This document shows positions 15,114 to 23,499 of a stretch of 64,000 bases of DNA, piece after piece. Each line of letters starts with the position of its first letter. Position 1 is the stretch's first letter. This stretch comes from Mitsuaria sp. GD03876 (GTDB lineage Bacteria; Pseudomonadota; Gammaproteobacteria; Burkholderiales; Burkholderiaceae_C), in the NCBI RefSeq assembly GCF_029840635.1, contig NZ_JAOCCU010000009.1, positions 62,001 to 126,000 of the forward strand, read 5' to 3'. The position numbers and the translations under genes are program-made. The notes beneath the pieces were generated by a model that had not been told where the DNA came from, made no database searches, and saw only the letters and a program-made list of their open reading frames with translations.

Positions 15114-15137
15114 GAACATCCGCCGCGTCGGATCGTC
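15114..15137 (+). promoter_or_regulatory. ECF-sigma-type promoter of the acylase gene
   Basis: GAAC at 15114-15117 and CGTC at 15134-15137 are 16 nt apart, in the context TGAACATCCG-N7-GGATCGTC. Together with the minus-strand promoter, the two -35 regions form an inverted repeat with 10-bp arms (15090-15099 and 15113-15122). The likely transcript has a leader of about 90 nt before the acylase ATG. Confidence 0.7.
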
Positions 15138-15236
15138 TGGGCAGGGACGGGCGCGCGCCCGAGGGCGGCGCGTGCCCGCCCACTCCCCGACGCGGGCCTC
15201 CGGCCCCGGTTTTCATTGGCGACGACAAGGATCCAG

Positions 15237-17939
15237 ATGACAGCGAACAGCGGATGGCATGAAGGGCGAGCGGCGTCTCGCCGCGGGCGGCGCGCATGGG
15301 CGCTGGCAGGCGCGGCGGCGGTCGCGCTGCTGGGCGCGCAGGGCCTGGCGCAGGCCCGGGACACCGGCAAGGCGGGCCAGGCCGAGGCGGCCGGAAAGGC
15401 CGGAAAGGCCGGACGGGCCGCCAAGGCCCGCGTGGCGCTCGCGCCGGGCGATGTCGAGATCCGGCGCACGACCGACGGCATCCCGCACCTGAAGGCCAAG
15501 GACTGGCGCTCGCTGGGCGCGGGGATCGGCTACGTCCAGGCGCAGGACGCGCTGTGCACGCTGGCCGAGGCCTTCGTCACCTACGAGGGGCGGCGCTCCT
15601 GGTTCTTCGGCCCGGACGAGCGCCCGGCGCGTCACGCGACCTTCGGCCGGTCGAAGAACCTGGACCTGGACTTCTTCTTCCGCGGCTTCGCCGACGAGGC
15701 GGTGACGAAGCGCTATCGCGCCGAGCAGCCGGCCGAGCTGAACGACCTCGTCGACGGTTTCGCGGCGGGCTACAACCGCTACCTCGCGGAGTTCCGCCAG
15801 GACCCGAAGGCGCAGGCGGGCCGGCCCTGCGCCGGCGCCGACTGGCTGCGCGAGATCAGCGCCGACGACCTCTACCGCCGCATGTACGCGGCGCAGGTCG
15901 CGGCCGGCCTGGCGCGCTTCATCCCAGAGATCGTCAATGCGAAGCCGGCTCATCTGCCGGCCGCCGCCGCGCCGGCAGCGTCGAGTGCATCGAGCGCATC
16001 GGCTGTATCGACCGCTTCCCCCGCGCTGGCTGTCGCGTCCATCGGTAGGCCCGGGCGCGATCTCGACGGCGCCGAACCGCTGCAGTCGCGCCTGTCTCAC
16101 TCGATCGGCGAGCAGCCGGCGCTGGGCAGCAACATGCTGGCCTTCGGCCGCGAGGCCACCGGCGAGGACCAGGCGCTGCTGATCGGCAATCCGCACTGGT
16201 TCTGGGGCGGGCCGGACCGCTTCTATCAGATGCACCTGACCGTGCCGGGCCAGCTCGACGTGGCGGGCGTGTCCTTCCTGGGCGTGCCGGTGGTGATGAT
16301 CGGCTTCAACGACCAGGTGGCGTGGAGCCACACGGTGTCGGCGGCGCGGCGCTTCGGGCTGTTCCAGCTGACGCTGGATCCGGCGGACCCGACGCGCATC
16401 CTGCGCGACGGCCAGTCCGAGCGGCTGGAGGCGAGGGAGGTGCGCGTCGAGCTGCGCGGTCCCGACGGCAAGCCCGCGCCGGTGACGCGCACGCTGTACC
16501 GCAGCCGCTTCGGCCCGGTGGTGGACCTGGGCCGCCACAACGCGGCCTTCGGCTGGACCGGGCGGACCGCGATCGCGATCCGCGACGCCAACGAGCAGAA
16601 CTTCGGCGCCTTCCGCAACTTCTTCCGCTGGAACCGGGCGGCGTCGCTCGACGAGTTCATCGCGATCCAGCGCGGCGAGGCGGCCACGCCGTGGGTGAAC
16701 ACCTCGGCGATCGGGCGTGGCGACGGGCGGGTCTGGTTCGCCGACATCGGCCCGGTGCCCAACGTGCCCGACGCCTTGCGCGCCGCCTGCGGCACGCCGT
16801 TGGGCGCGGGCTTCGCGCAGCTCGACCCGACGACGCCGTTCCTGGACGGCAGCCGCGCGGCCTGCGACTGGAGCGAGGCGCCCGGCGCGACGAAGCCGGG
16901 GCTGATGCCCGCGGAGGCGATGCCGGCGCTGCTGCGGCGGGACTACGTCGCCAACATGAACGACAGCTACTGGCTGACCAACGCGAGCGCGCCGCTGGAG
17001 GGCTATCCGACGGTGCTCGGCGGGGAGCGCAAGGCGCTGACGCTGCGCGGGCGGCTGGGACACCAGATGGCCGGCGAGCTGCTGAAGGCGGACGCGCGCT
17101 CGGCCGGGGCGTTGAGCCGCCGCCTGAAGCAGGCGGCGCTGACGCCGCGGGCCTACTCGGCGGAGCTGTTCAAGGACGAGGTGCTGCGCCAGGCGTGCGC
17201 GAGTCCGGTGGTCGAGTGGCCGGTGGCGACGGCCGCTTCCGGCCCCGCTGCCGCATCGGCCGGTGCCGCGGCCTCCGCCGCCACGGCTGCCGGTGCCGGG
17301 GTTCCCGCATCGGCGCCAGCGCCGGCGATGCAACGGGTCGATATCGCCCAGGCCTGCGAGGTGCTGCGTCGCTGGGACGGTCGCGCCGACGCCAATGACC
17401 ACGGCGCGCTGTTGTGGGATGCGTTCTGGGACCGCGTCGACGCGCTGCCCGACGCGGCGCTGTATCGCGTGCCCTTCGCCGCGGACAAGCCGCTGGTGAC
17501 GCCAGCGTCGCCGGGCGCCGCGGACGGGCGCGTCGCGCGCGCGCTCGCCGAGGCGGTGCAGGCGCTGCAGGCCAAGGGCCTGCCGCTGGATGCCGCCGTC
17601 GCGCGGCATCGCGAAGTGGCCAGCGGCGGGCAGCAGTTGCCGATCTACGGTGGCTGCCATTCGGCGGGGTACTTCGTCGTCGCCTGCAACAGCGAGGGCG
17701 GTGAGCGCATGGGTCCGAATACCTCGGGCAACACCTACCTGCAGGTCGTGAGCTTCGGCGCGGCCGGCGTCGAGGCGTTCACGCTGCAGGCCGCCGGCCA
17801 GGACGAACGCGCGCTGGACGCGGGCATCGGGCTCGATCCGATCCGGCGCTATTCGCGCAAGGACTGGCTGCCGTTCCCGTTCCACGAGCGCGACATCGCG
17901 CGCGATCCGGCGCTCAAGCGGTCGGTGCTGTCGTTCTGA
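15237..17939 (+). CDS. Penicillin-acylase-family Ntn hydrolase, PvdQ-like
   Basis: A 900-residue secreted precursor. A twin-Arg-containing hydrophobic signal peptide (residues about 17-43) is followed by a Gly/Lys-rich stretch and the alpha chain. The autocatalytic Gly-Ser junction with the N-terminal nucleophile Ser is at about residue 298 (ALGSNMLAFGRE). After it come beta-chain motifs typical of acyl-homoserine-lactone/PvdQ acylases (IGNPHWFWGGPDRFYQMHL, VAWSHTVS). Ala/Ser low-complexity inserts sit just before the junction and in the beta chain, making it longer than PvdQ (about 760). In pyoverdine synthesis PvdQ removes a fatty acyl chain from the precursor in the periplasm. By analogy this enzyme may deacylate a lipidated precursor; quorum-signal or beta-lactam acylase activity is an alternative. 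Start ATG has AAGGA upstream. Confidence 0.88.
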   Translation: MTANSGWHEGRAASRRGRRAWALAGAAAVALLGAQGLAQARDTGKAGQAEAAGKAGKAGRAAKARVALAPGDVEIRRTTDGIPHLKAKDWRSLGAGIGYVQAQDALCTLAEAFVTYEGRRSWFFGPDERPARHATFGRSKNLDLDFFFRGFADEAVTKRYRAEQPAELNDLVDGFAAGYNRYLAEFRQDPKAQAGRPCAGADWLREISADDLYRRMYAAQVAAGLARFIPEIVNAKPAHLPAAAAPAASSASSASAVSTASPALAVASIGRPGRDLDGAEPLQSRLSHSIGEQPALGSNMLAFGREATGEDQALLIGNPHWFWGGPDRFYQMHLTVPGQLDVAGVSFLGVPVVMIGFNDQVAWSHTVSAARRFGLFQLTLDPADPTRILRDGQSERLEAREVRVELRGPDGKPAPVTRTLYRSRFGPVVDLGRHNAAFGWTGRTAIAIRDANEQNFGAFRNFFRWNRAASLDEFIAIQRGEAATPWVNTSAIGRGDGRVWFADIGPVPNVPDALRAACGTPLGAGFAQLDPTTPFLDGSRAACDWSEAPGATKPGLMPAEAMPALLRRDYVANMNDSYWLTNASAPLEGYPTVLGGERKALTLRGRLGHQMAGELLKADARSAGALSRRLKQAALTPRAYSAELFKDEVLRQACASPVVEWPVATAASGPAAASAGAAASAATAAGAGVPASAPAPAMQRVDIAQACEVLRRWDGRADANDHGALLWDAFWDRVDALPDAALYRVPFAADKPLVTPASPGAADGRVARALAEAVQALQAKGLPLDAAVARHREVASGGQQLPIYGGCHSAGYFVVACNSEGGERMGPNTSGNTYLQVVSFGAAGVEAFTLQAAGQDERALDAGIGLDPIRRYSRKDWLPFPFHERDIARDPALKRSVLSF

Positions 17940-18684
17940 GCGTGGCCCGGTGCTGCGGCGCCAGCGGGCAGCCGCCGCAGTAGGGCTGCTCGGGCAGCAG
18001 GTAGTACAGGCAGCAGTGGCGGTGCAGCGTCACCCGCTGCCCGGCCGCGTCGCAGGCGCTGCGGCGCGGCAGCGCGAGCATCGGGTTGCCGCGCCCTTCC
18101 GGCCAGGAGCCGCCTTCGAGCAGCATGGCCTGGTCCGCCACCAGCGGCGGCAGCGGGCCGGCGAGGGCGATGCCCTGCTCGAGGATCTCGCCCAGGTAGC
18201 GGGCGGTGTTGGCCCAGAGGATCTTCTCGGCCACGCGCGTCTCGCGATGCAGCGCGGCGAAGAGCGGCTGCAGGTGCTCGTGCAGCAACGGCGAATAGCG
18301 CTCGACCGTGCCGGTGCCGGGCATCGCCTCGCCGAGGTCGCCGATGTGGAAGCGCACCGGGTGCGCGTCGTCGTCCAGCACCAGCGCCATGCGCGCGGGG
18401 CTGACCGGAAAGCGGTGCTGCAGCAGGCTGGCCGCGGCAACGACCGGCGGCAGCAGCGTCCACAGGTAGTCGAGGCTCCACGCGGAGGCGACGGCGCGCC
18501 AGTCGCGGCCGGTCACGCCCAGGTGGCCGGCGTGGCGCGCCATCACGTCGGCGAGCAGCCCCGGCCGCGACACCAGGTCGGCGACGAGGATCGCCCCTGG
18601 CGGAGGCGGCGAGCACTGGACGGTTTCGCCATGGGGCGCCCAGTCGCCCTGGAAGATCGGTTGCAGCAGCGGAATCATCGACAT
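17914..18684 (-). CDS. FhuF-type siderophore-iron reductase
   Basis: A 256-residue cytoplasmic protein whose C-terminus carries C-C-x10-C-x2-C (HCCLYYLLPEQPYCGGC), the 2Fe-2S ligand pattern of FhuF. FhuF-like proteins reduce ferric siderophores so that iron is released. The 3' end overlaps the convergent acylase gene by 26 nt. ATG at 18684 is preferred; a second Met two codons later is possible and the ribosome site is weak. The protein reads well throughout and fits the siderophore locus as the iron-release step. Confidence 0.88.
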   Translation of the reverse strand: MSMIPLLQPIFQGDWAPHGETVQCSPPPPGAILVADLVSRPGLLADVMARHAGHLGVTGRDWRAVASAWSLDYLWTLLPPVVAAASLLQHRFPVSPARMALVLDDDAHPVRFHIGDLGEAMPGTGTVERYSPLLHEHLQPLFAALHRETRVAEKILWANTARYLGEILEQGIALAGPLPPLVADQAMLLEGGSWPEGRGNPMLALPRRSACDAAGQRVTLHRHCCLYYLLPEQPYCGGCPLAPQHRATLRTTAPTA

Positions 18685-18717
18685 CGGTGTCCGGAGCTGG
18701 TTCCGGTCTCGAGACAG

Positions 18718-18742
18718 GACGAACGGCGACCGTCGCTTGTTC
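18718..18742 (-). promoter_or_regulatory. ECF-sigma-type promoter of the FhuF-like gene
   Basis: On the minus strand, GAAC (complement of 18739-18742) and CGTC (complement of 18718-18721) are separated by 17 nt, in the context GCTGAACAAGCG. The expected leader is about 27 nt. Confidence 0.65.
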
Positions 18743-18761
18743 AGCCGCTGCCGCACCCGCT

Positions 18762-18786
18762 GAACATGCGTGGGGTCTGAGGCGTC
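18762..18786 (+). promoter_or_regulatory. ECF-sigma-type promoter of the exporter gene
   Basis: GAAC at 18762-18765 and CGTC at 18783-18786 are 17 nt apart, in the context GCTGAACATGCG. It is back to back with the FhuF promoter; the two -35 regions form an inverted repeat (TGTTCAGC at 18738-18745, GCTGAACA at 18759-18766). Confidence 0.65.
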
Positions 18787-18851
18787 AAGGGGGGAGCGTC
18801 GCGCGGTCGCGCGTCGTCTTTTCCTCGGCATTACCTCGGGATGGGTGCACC

Positions 18852-20495
18852 GTGCTTGCTTATCTGATTCGACAGTCCCGCCTGCTGCTGTGGGCGGCGG
18901 GCTTGGCCAGCGTGGTCACCGGCGTGTGCAGCGTGCTGGTGGTGGCGCAGATCAACATGGCGCTGACGCAGGAGGCCGGCGCGGACCGGACGGTCCTGGC
19001 CTGGCGTTTCGCCGCGGCGGCGCTGGGCGCGATGCTGAGCCAGATGGTGGCCTCGGTGATGTTCGAGCGCCTGAGCCAGCGGGCCCACGCGGAGCTGCGG
19101 CGCTTCATTTCGGCGCGGGTGCTGTCGGCGGACTTCCGCCGGCTGGAGGAACTGGGCGCGCCGAAGGTGCAGTCCGCGCTGTCCGAGCACAGCGCGAAGG
19201 TGGCGGAGTTCTTCGTCAGCTTCCCGACGATCCTGGTGAACACCATCATCGTGGTGGGCTGCATGGTCTACATGGCTCTGCTGTCGTGGCAGGTCTTCGC
19301 CGCGGCGGTGCTGGTGATCGGGCTGGGCTCGCTGGGCTACCACCTGGCGCACCTGCGGGCGATCCGGCACCTGGACACGGCGGCCAAGGAGCAGGACCGG
19401 CTGTTCGACCACTTCCGCTCGCTGGTGGACGGCGCGAAGGAACTGCGGCTGAACGCCGCCAAGCGCGAGCGCTTCGCCGGCGCGGTGCTGGGCGATTCGA
19501 TCGAGACGGTGCGGCGCGAGCGGGCGACGGGGATGTCGGTGTTCGTGCTGTCGGCGTCGTGGGGCAATTTCCTGATCTACGGCTTCATCGGGCTGGTGCT
19601 GTTCGTGCTGGTCGGCGACGTGCCGGACCGGGCGCGGGTGATGACGGGCTTCGCGCTGGTGTTCGTCTACATGGTGGCGCCGCTGGAGACGCTGCTGCTG
19701 TGCCTGCCCAAGGCCAACCTGGCCAAGGTCTCGGGCGCGCGCATCGACGAGATCGCCAAGCAGCTCGAGCGCGTCGAGCGCGAGACGACGCCGGTGCCGG
19801 CGCGGACTTTCCGCAGCGTGGCGCTGAACGGGATCGGCCACCGCTACTTCCACGAGGGCGCCAATGAGATGTTCGCGCTCGGGCCGGTGCACCTGCAGTT
19901 CCGGCCGGGGGAGATCACCTTCCTGGTGGGGGGCAACGGCAGCGGCAAGACGACGCTGGCCAAGCTGCTGGCGGGGCTGTACCGGCCGGACGGCGGGGCG
20001 ATCGCGCTCGACGGCGAGCCGGTGACGGATGCCAACCGGGACGCGTATCGCCAGCTGTTCAGCGCGATCTTCTCGGACTTCCATCTGTTCGAGCAGCTGC
20101 TGGACGGGGCGTCGACGGAGCTCGACGAGCGCGGCAACCAGTTGCTGGAGAAGCTGCTGCTGGACAGCAAGGTGCAGGTCAAGGACGGCGCGTTCACGAC
20201 GCGCCAGTTGTCGCAGGGCCAGCGCAAGCGGCTGGCGCTGGTGGTGTCCTACCTGGAGGACCGGCCGTTCCTGATCTTCGACGAATGGGCGGCGGACCAG
20301 GATCCGGTGTTCAAGGAGGTCTTCTACCGGGAGCTGCTGCCCGAACTGCGGGCGCAGGGGAAATGCGTGCTGGTGATCTCGCACGACGACCGGTACTTCC
20401 ACCTCGCTGACCGCGTCGTGCGGATGCAGGACGGGCAGGTGGTGGGGCAGAGGAAGGAAGAGCCCGCGGCGGTGGCGGTGCCGTCGTTGGGGTGA
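18852..20495 (+). CDS. Cyclic-peptide/siderophore exporter, ABC type with fused permease (PvdE/SyrD family)
   Basis: A 547-residue protein if started at GTG 18852, matching the roughly 550 residues of PvdE. The N-terminal half has six hydrophobic segments. The C-terminal half is an ATPase with Walker A GGNGSGKTT (about residue 360), signature LSQGQRKRLAL, Walker B FLIFDEWAADQDP and a switch His (LVISHDDRYF). The DEWAADQDP form is characteristic of this exporter family. Upstream in-frame codons would begin before the predicted transcription start, which argues for the GTG; its ribosome site is poor. It should move the peptide precursor across the inner membrane, where the PvdQ-like acylase could act. 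Confidence 0.92.
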   Translation: MLAYLIRQSRLLLWAAGLASVVTGVCSVLVVAQINMALTQEAGADRTVLAWRFAAAALGAMLSQMVASVMFERLSQRAHAELRRFISARVLSADFRRLEELGAPKVQSALSEHSAKVAEFFVSFPTILVNTIIVVGCMVYMALLSWQVFAAAVLVIGLGSLGYHLAHLRAIRHLDTAAKEQDRLFDHFRSLVDGAKELRLNAAKRERFAGAVLGDSIETVRRERATGMSVFVLSASWGNFLIYGFIGLVLFVLVGDVPDRARVMTGFALVFVYMVAPLETLLLCLPKANLAKVSGARIDEIAKQLERVERETTPVPARTFRSVALNGIGHRYFHEGANEMFALGPVHLQFRPGEITFLVGGNGSGKTTLAKLLAGLYRPDGGAIALDGEPVTDANRDAYRQLFSAIFSDFHLFEQLLDGASTELDERGNQLLEKLLLDSKVQVKDGAFTTRQLSQGQRKRLALVVSYLEDRPFLIFDEWAADQDPVFKEVFYRELLPELRAQGKCVLVISHDDRYFHLADRVVRMQDGQVVGQRKEEPAAVAVPSLG

Positions 20496-20543
20496 CGCAC
20501 CGATGATCCGGCGCGGTGCCCGGTAGCGGCGCTGGAGCCGGGG

Positions 20544-20936
20544 TTACTCCTCGGTGCGGGTGAGTCCCTCCCGATCCCGCTCGTAATGCCTCGCGAGCGG
20601 GAACGCCGGCAGCCAGGACTCCCGGCGGATGGTCCAGAGCTCGTAGGTGGGCTGAAGCTGATCGGGCGCGTCGAGCGCGCCGAGGTTCACCTCGACTTCG
20701 TCGCCGGAGATCGAGAACACCGACGAGCCGCAGCGCGGGCAGAAATGCCGGCCGCGGTACTCGCGGGTCTCGCCCTCGATCGCCACTGCGCCCTCGGGAA
20801 AGATCCCCGACGAATGGAACAGCGCGCCGTGATGCTTGCGGCAGTCGAGGCAGTGGCAGACGCCGACGCGATAGGGGCGTCCGGTCGCGACGAGGCGGAC
20901 GTCGCCGCAAAGGCAACCGCCGGTGAATCGGTCCAT
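20544..20936 (-). CDS. GFA-family (CENP-V/GFA) zinc-binding protein
   Basis: A 130-residue protein with the Cys pattern of the glutathione-dependent formaldehyde-activating fold: GGCLCGDV near the N-terminus, CHCLDCRKHHG, and FCPRCGSSVF. Family members bind zinc; most are not proven formaldehyde enzymes, so the substrate is unknown. It is convergent with the exporter gene and not part of the siderophore promoter set. Confidence 0.85.
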   Translation of the reverse strand: MDRFTGGCLCGDVRLVATGRPYRVGVCHCLDCRKHHGALFHSSGIFPEGAVAIEGETREYRGRHFCPRCGSSVFSISGDEVEVNLGALDAPDQLQPTYELWTIRRESWLPAFPLARHYERDREGLTRTEE

Positions 20937-20968
20937 CGCGGGGTCCTTTCGTCCTGGGCCGTCGGCGG

Positions 20969-21466
20969 TCAGCGCGTCATCGCGCTGTCGCAGCTGACGC
21001 GCTTCATCGGGAAGTCGATGCCGCGCGTGGTGCCGTTGCGCTGGCCTTCGATGCGCGCCTCGAGGCGGTCCACGCCGACCTGCTTGTAGAGGATGCGCTG
21101 CGGGAAGTCGTGCTCGGGGTTCTCGAAGGTGACGGCGCGGTCGCCGATCGACGCGGCGACGAAGGTCGCTTCCTTCTGCCGGGACGGCATCGCGATGTAG
21201 ACCGCCTTGCCTTCGGCGTTCAGGCGGATCTGCAGGAACTCGTGCTCGACGGTGCGGCCGTTGCGGATGGTGCGGCTGACGCCGAGCATCGTGCCGCCGG
21301 CCAGCGGCAGCCAGTGCTCGACGGAGCCGGGGTCGCCCTTCTCCGCGGCCCAGCAGCCGGCGAGCCAGCTCAATTGCTCGAGCGGCCCGTCCTGGGCATG
21401 CGCCGGCAACGACGCGAGCGAAGAAGCGGCGAGCACGCCCATCAGGGTGGATACGAGGTGGCGCAT
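20969..21466 (-). CDS. Secreted DUF6265-like protein
   Basis: A 165-residue protein with a clear signal peptide (MRHLVSTLMGVLAASSL…AHA). The mature part begins with LSWLAGCWAAEKGD and contains EHWLPLAGGTMLGVSRTIRNG, ENPEHDFPQRILY and RIEGQRNG, the pattern of small lipocalin-like periplasmic proteins annotated as DUF6265. No biochemical role is known to me. The next gene upstream on this strand is more than 1.5 kb away, so it seems monocistronic or downstream-coupled to the GFA gene. Confidence 0.75.
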   Translation of the reverse strand: MRHLVSTLMGVLAASSLASLPAHAQDGPLEQLSWLAGCWAAEKGDPGSVEHWLPLAGGTMLGVSRTIRNGRTVEHEFLQIRLNAEGKAVYIAMPSRQKEATFVAASIGDRAVTFENPEHDFPQRILYKQVGVDRLEARIEGQRNGTTRGIDFPMKRVSCDSAMTR

Positions 21467-21672
21467 GGCGGTCGAGTCCGAGTGGGGATGGGGGAATCTA
21501 CCGCCGCGGCGTCGACGTCGCCACCCCTTGGAGGGGAGTAGGAACTCGTGGTCGGCCCCATCCACGCGAGCGCCGTGGCGACGGCGCAACCATTCCCTGG
21601 GACGGTTGAAATCGGACAGGTCTGGCCGGCCATAGACTTTTCCTCGGCCCCAATTCCTGTCGAGGTGATGAC

Positions 21673-22335
21673 TTGGCAACGCAGCAGTACCCGGTTGAAT
21701 TCAAGTCGCAGCTTCTCCAACCAGCGAGTTCCTGGAGGGCAGCGCTCGTCATCGAGCGCCTGCAGATCCTGACCGAACTCGAGCAAGCATTGCTCGTTGA
21801 TTCCCCGTCCCAGGAGTCATCGCGCGCCACGTGGGTGGACCGTCTGCTGGGTCCGAATCCTTGGCTCTTTGGCGACGAGTTCCTGTTGGCAATGAGGGCG
21901 CCCAAGCCCACCCTCGTCGCGAGTCTTCATATGCAGGAGTGGTCGACCGATGCCCTCACGGATCAGCCCATGATGTGGTCGCTGAACGAGTCGGAGTCGA
22001 CGTCCGGATCGCACTTGGTGGTCTTGGCCGGAAGCGCCACCGCGGAACTGGACGGCCGCGCGATCTCTGCCATCGAAGGGCTGGCGGCATCTATCGCCAT
22101 GGATGACCGAGGCGCTGGCGCGCGTTCACGGTGGACGTTTCTAGCCATTGCCGGAACGCTTGGAACGCATGCCGCCTTTCGGATGCGGGAGCACGGTGAC
22201 TGCATCGTTCGACAAGGCTCGACGGTCGTGCTTCTGAAGACATGGAGGCAACTCGTCGACGAGCAGCGGGCACGCCTGCATGCCATCATCCCGCCCCATG
22301 TCCTCCGCCCCCTCCACCGTCTTCTCCGACGCTGA
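21673..22335 (+). CDS. Hypothetical protein, possibly a degenerate C-terminal PD-(D/E)XK-like domain
   Basis: A 220-residue frame starting at TTG, supported by GAGGTGA 8 nt upstream and a TAGACT -10 at 21633-21638. Base composition is lower in GC than its neighbours. Segments such as GPNPWLFGDEFLLAM, RWTFLAIAG and LKTWRQLVDEQRARL recall, from memory, the C-terminal nuclease-like domain attached to some large ATPases (WLFGEEY…, …KTWAEVI…RARL). The place where a catalytic VELK would be expected reads VVLAG. It may be a remnant or a non-catalytic copy. The family assignment is an inference and weak. Confidence 0.5.
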   Translation: MATQQYPVEFKSQLLQPASSWRAALVIERLQILTELEQALLVDSPSQESSRATWVDRLLGPNPWLFGDEFLLAMRAPKPTLVASLHMQEWSTDALTDQPMMWSLNESESTSGSHLVVLAGSATAELDGRAISAIEGLAASIAMDDRGAGARSRWTFLAIAGTLGTHAAFRMREHGDCIVRQGSTVVLLKTWRQLVDEQRARLHAIIPPHVLRPLHRLLRR

Positions 22336-22984
22336 CGCCGTCGCCCGCTACGCCGAGGGTCCGCCGCGCGCGGTCCCCGGCTATCACGGCATCCTGCCGA
22401 TGACGCGCATCCTGCTGGCCGAGCGCGTCGGCGCGCAGGCGCGGGTGCTGGTCGTCGGCGCGGGTGGTGGATTGGAGCTCGAGGCCTTCGCCAAGGCCGA
22501 GCCCGGTTGGGAGTTCGACGGCGTCGATCCGAGCGCCGCGATGCTGGACCTCGCCGCCCGCCGGCTCGGACCGCTCGGCGACCGGGTCCGGTTGCACGAG
22601 GGCTACGTGCAATCGGTGCCCGAAGGCCCGTTCGACGCCGCCACCTGTCTGCTGACCTACCACTTCGTGTCCGTCGCCGAGCGCCGCGCGATGAACGCGG
22701 AGATCCATCGCCGGCTCAAGCCCGGCGCGCCCTTCGTCGCGATGCACCTCAGCGTAGACGACCGCGAGGGCGGTCGCGATCGCTGGATGTCGCGCTACCA
22801 GGCCTTCCTCGTCGCGTCGGGCACGCCGCCGGAAAGCGCCGCGATGACGCGCCAGAAGGTCGAGCGCGAACTGACCATCCTCACGCCCGACGAGGACGAA
22901 GCCCTGCTGCGGGAGGCCGGCTTCAGCGGTGTGAGCCAGTTCTTCATGGGGTTCTCGTTCCGGGGCTGGGTCGCCTACGCCTGA
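22298..22984 (+). CDS. Class I SAM-dependent methyltransferase
   Basis: A 228-residue protein (234 from an alternative ATG at 22280). The SAM-binding core is visible as VLVVGAGGGLELEAFA, FDGVDPSAAMLDLAARRL, FDAATCLLTYHFV and HRRLKPGAPFVAMHLS. The acceptor substrate is unknown. The start overlaps the 3' end of the preceding hypothetical gene by 38 nt, but the two differ in base composition and look historically unrelated. Confidence 0.85.
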   Translation: MSSAPSTVFSDADAVARYAEGPPRAVPGYHGILPMTRILLAERVGAQARVLVVGAGGGLELEAFAKAEPGWEFDGVDPSAAMLDLAARRLGPLGDRVRLHEGYVQSVPEGPFDAATCLLTYHFVSVAERRAMNAEIHRRLKPGAPFVAMHLSVDDREGGRDRWMSRYQAFLVASGTPPESAAMTRQKVERELTILTPDEDEALLREAGFSGVSQFFMGFSFRGWVAYA

Positions 22985-23002
22985 GGCCGCGGCGCCAGGC
23001 CC

Positions 23003-23404
23003 TCAGGCCTGCCTCTCCGGCAGCTTCGCGATCACCTTGATCTCGAAGTCGAAGCCATAGAGCCAGGTCACGCCGATGCCGGTCAGCGTCGGATGCGGCG
23101 CCTCGCCCCAGAACTCGCCGACGATCGGCCACGCGCGCTCGAAGGTCTTGTCGGGGTTCACCAGGAACACCGTCACGTCGACCACGTCGTCGAAGCTGCA
23201 ACCAGCCGCCGCCAGGATCGCGTTCAGGTTCTGGAACGCGAGCCGGACCTGCGCCTCGAGCTCGGGTTCGGGCGAGCCGTCGGGCCGGCTGCCCACCTGG
23301 CCCGAGACGAAGAGGAAGCCGTTGGAGCGGATCGCCGGCGAGTAGCGGTTGCGCTCGTACAGCGCCTGGCGGCCGGGAGGGAAGACGACATCGCGTGCGG
23401 ACAT
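23003..23404 (-). CDS. RidA (YjgF) family protein
   Basis: A 133-residue protein with family features (SNGFLFVSGQVGSRPDG, NLNAILAAAGCSFDDVVDVTVFLVNP, HPTLTGIGVTWL). RidA proteins hydrolyse reactive enamine/imine intermediates; this one belongs to the broader RidA-like group and its substrate is not known. AAGGAA sits 8 nt before the ATG. It is divergent from a LysR gene, which is its probable regulator. Confidence 0.85.
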   Translation of the reverse strand: MSARDVVFPPGRQALYERNRYSPAIRSNGFLFVSGQVGSRPDGSPEPELEAQVRLAFQNLNAILAAAGCSFDDVVDVTVFLVNPDKTFERAWPIVGEFWGEAPHPTLTGIGVTWLYGFDFEIKVIAKLPERQA

Positions 23405-23499
23405 GCGGGGAGTTCCTTGAAAGTCAGGTGGATCGGAAAGCGATGCGGGGACTTTAGGAAGCCGGGGCGGGTCGATAAACAGGCAGGTCGCACAATGAC

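Noticed and set aside
15091-15121. Inverted repeat as a repressor operator
   Set aside because: The arms coincide with the -35 regions of two divergent promoters, each with its own CGTC at 16 bp; a simple operator would not explain the matching downstream elements.
15041-15236. Fur box in the divergent siderophore spacer
   Set aside because: No stretch resembling the A/T-rich GATAATGAT hexamer array is present. Regulation by iron is more likely through a sigma factor.
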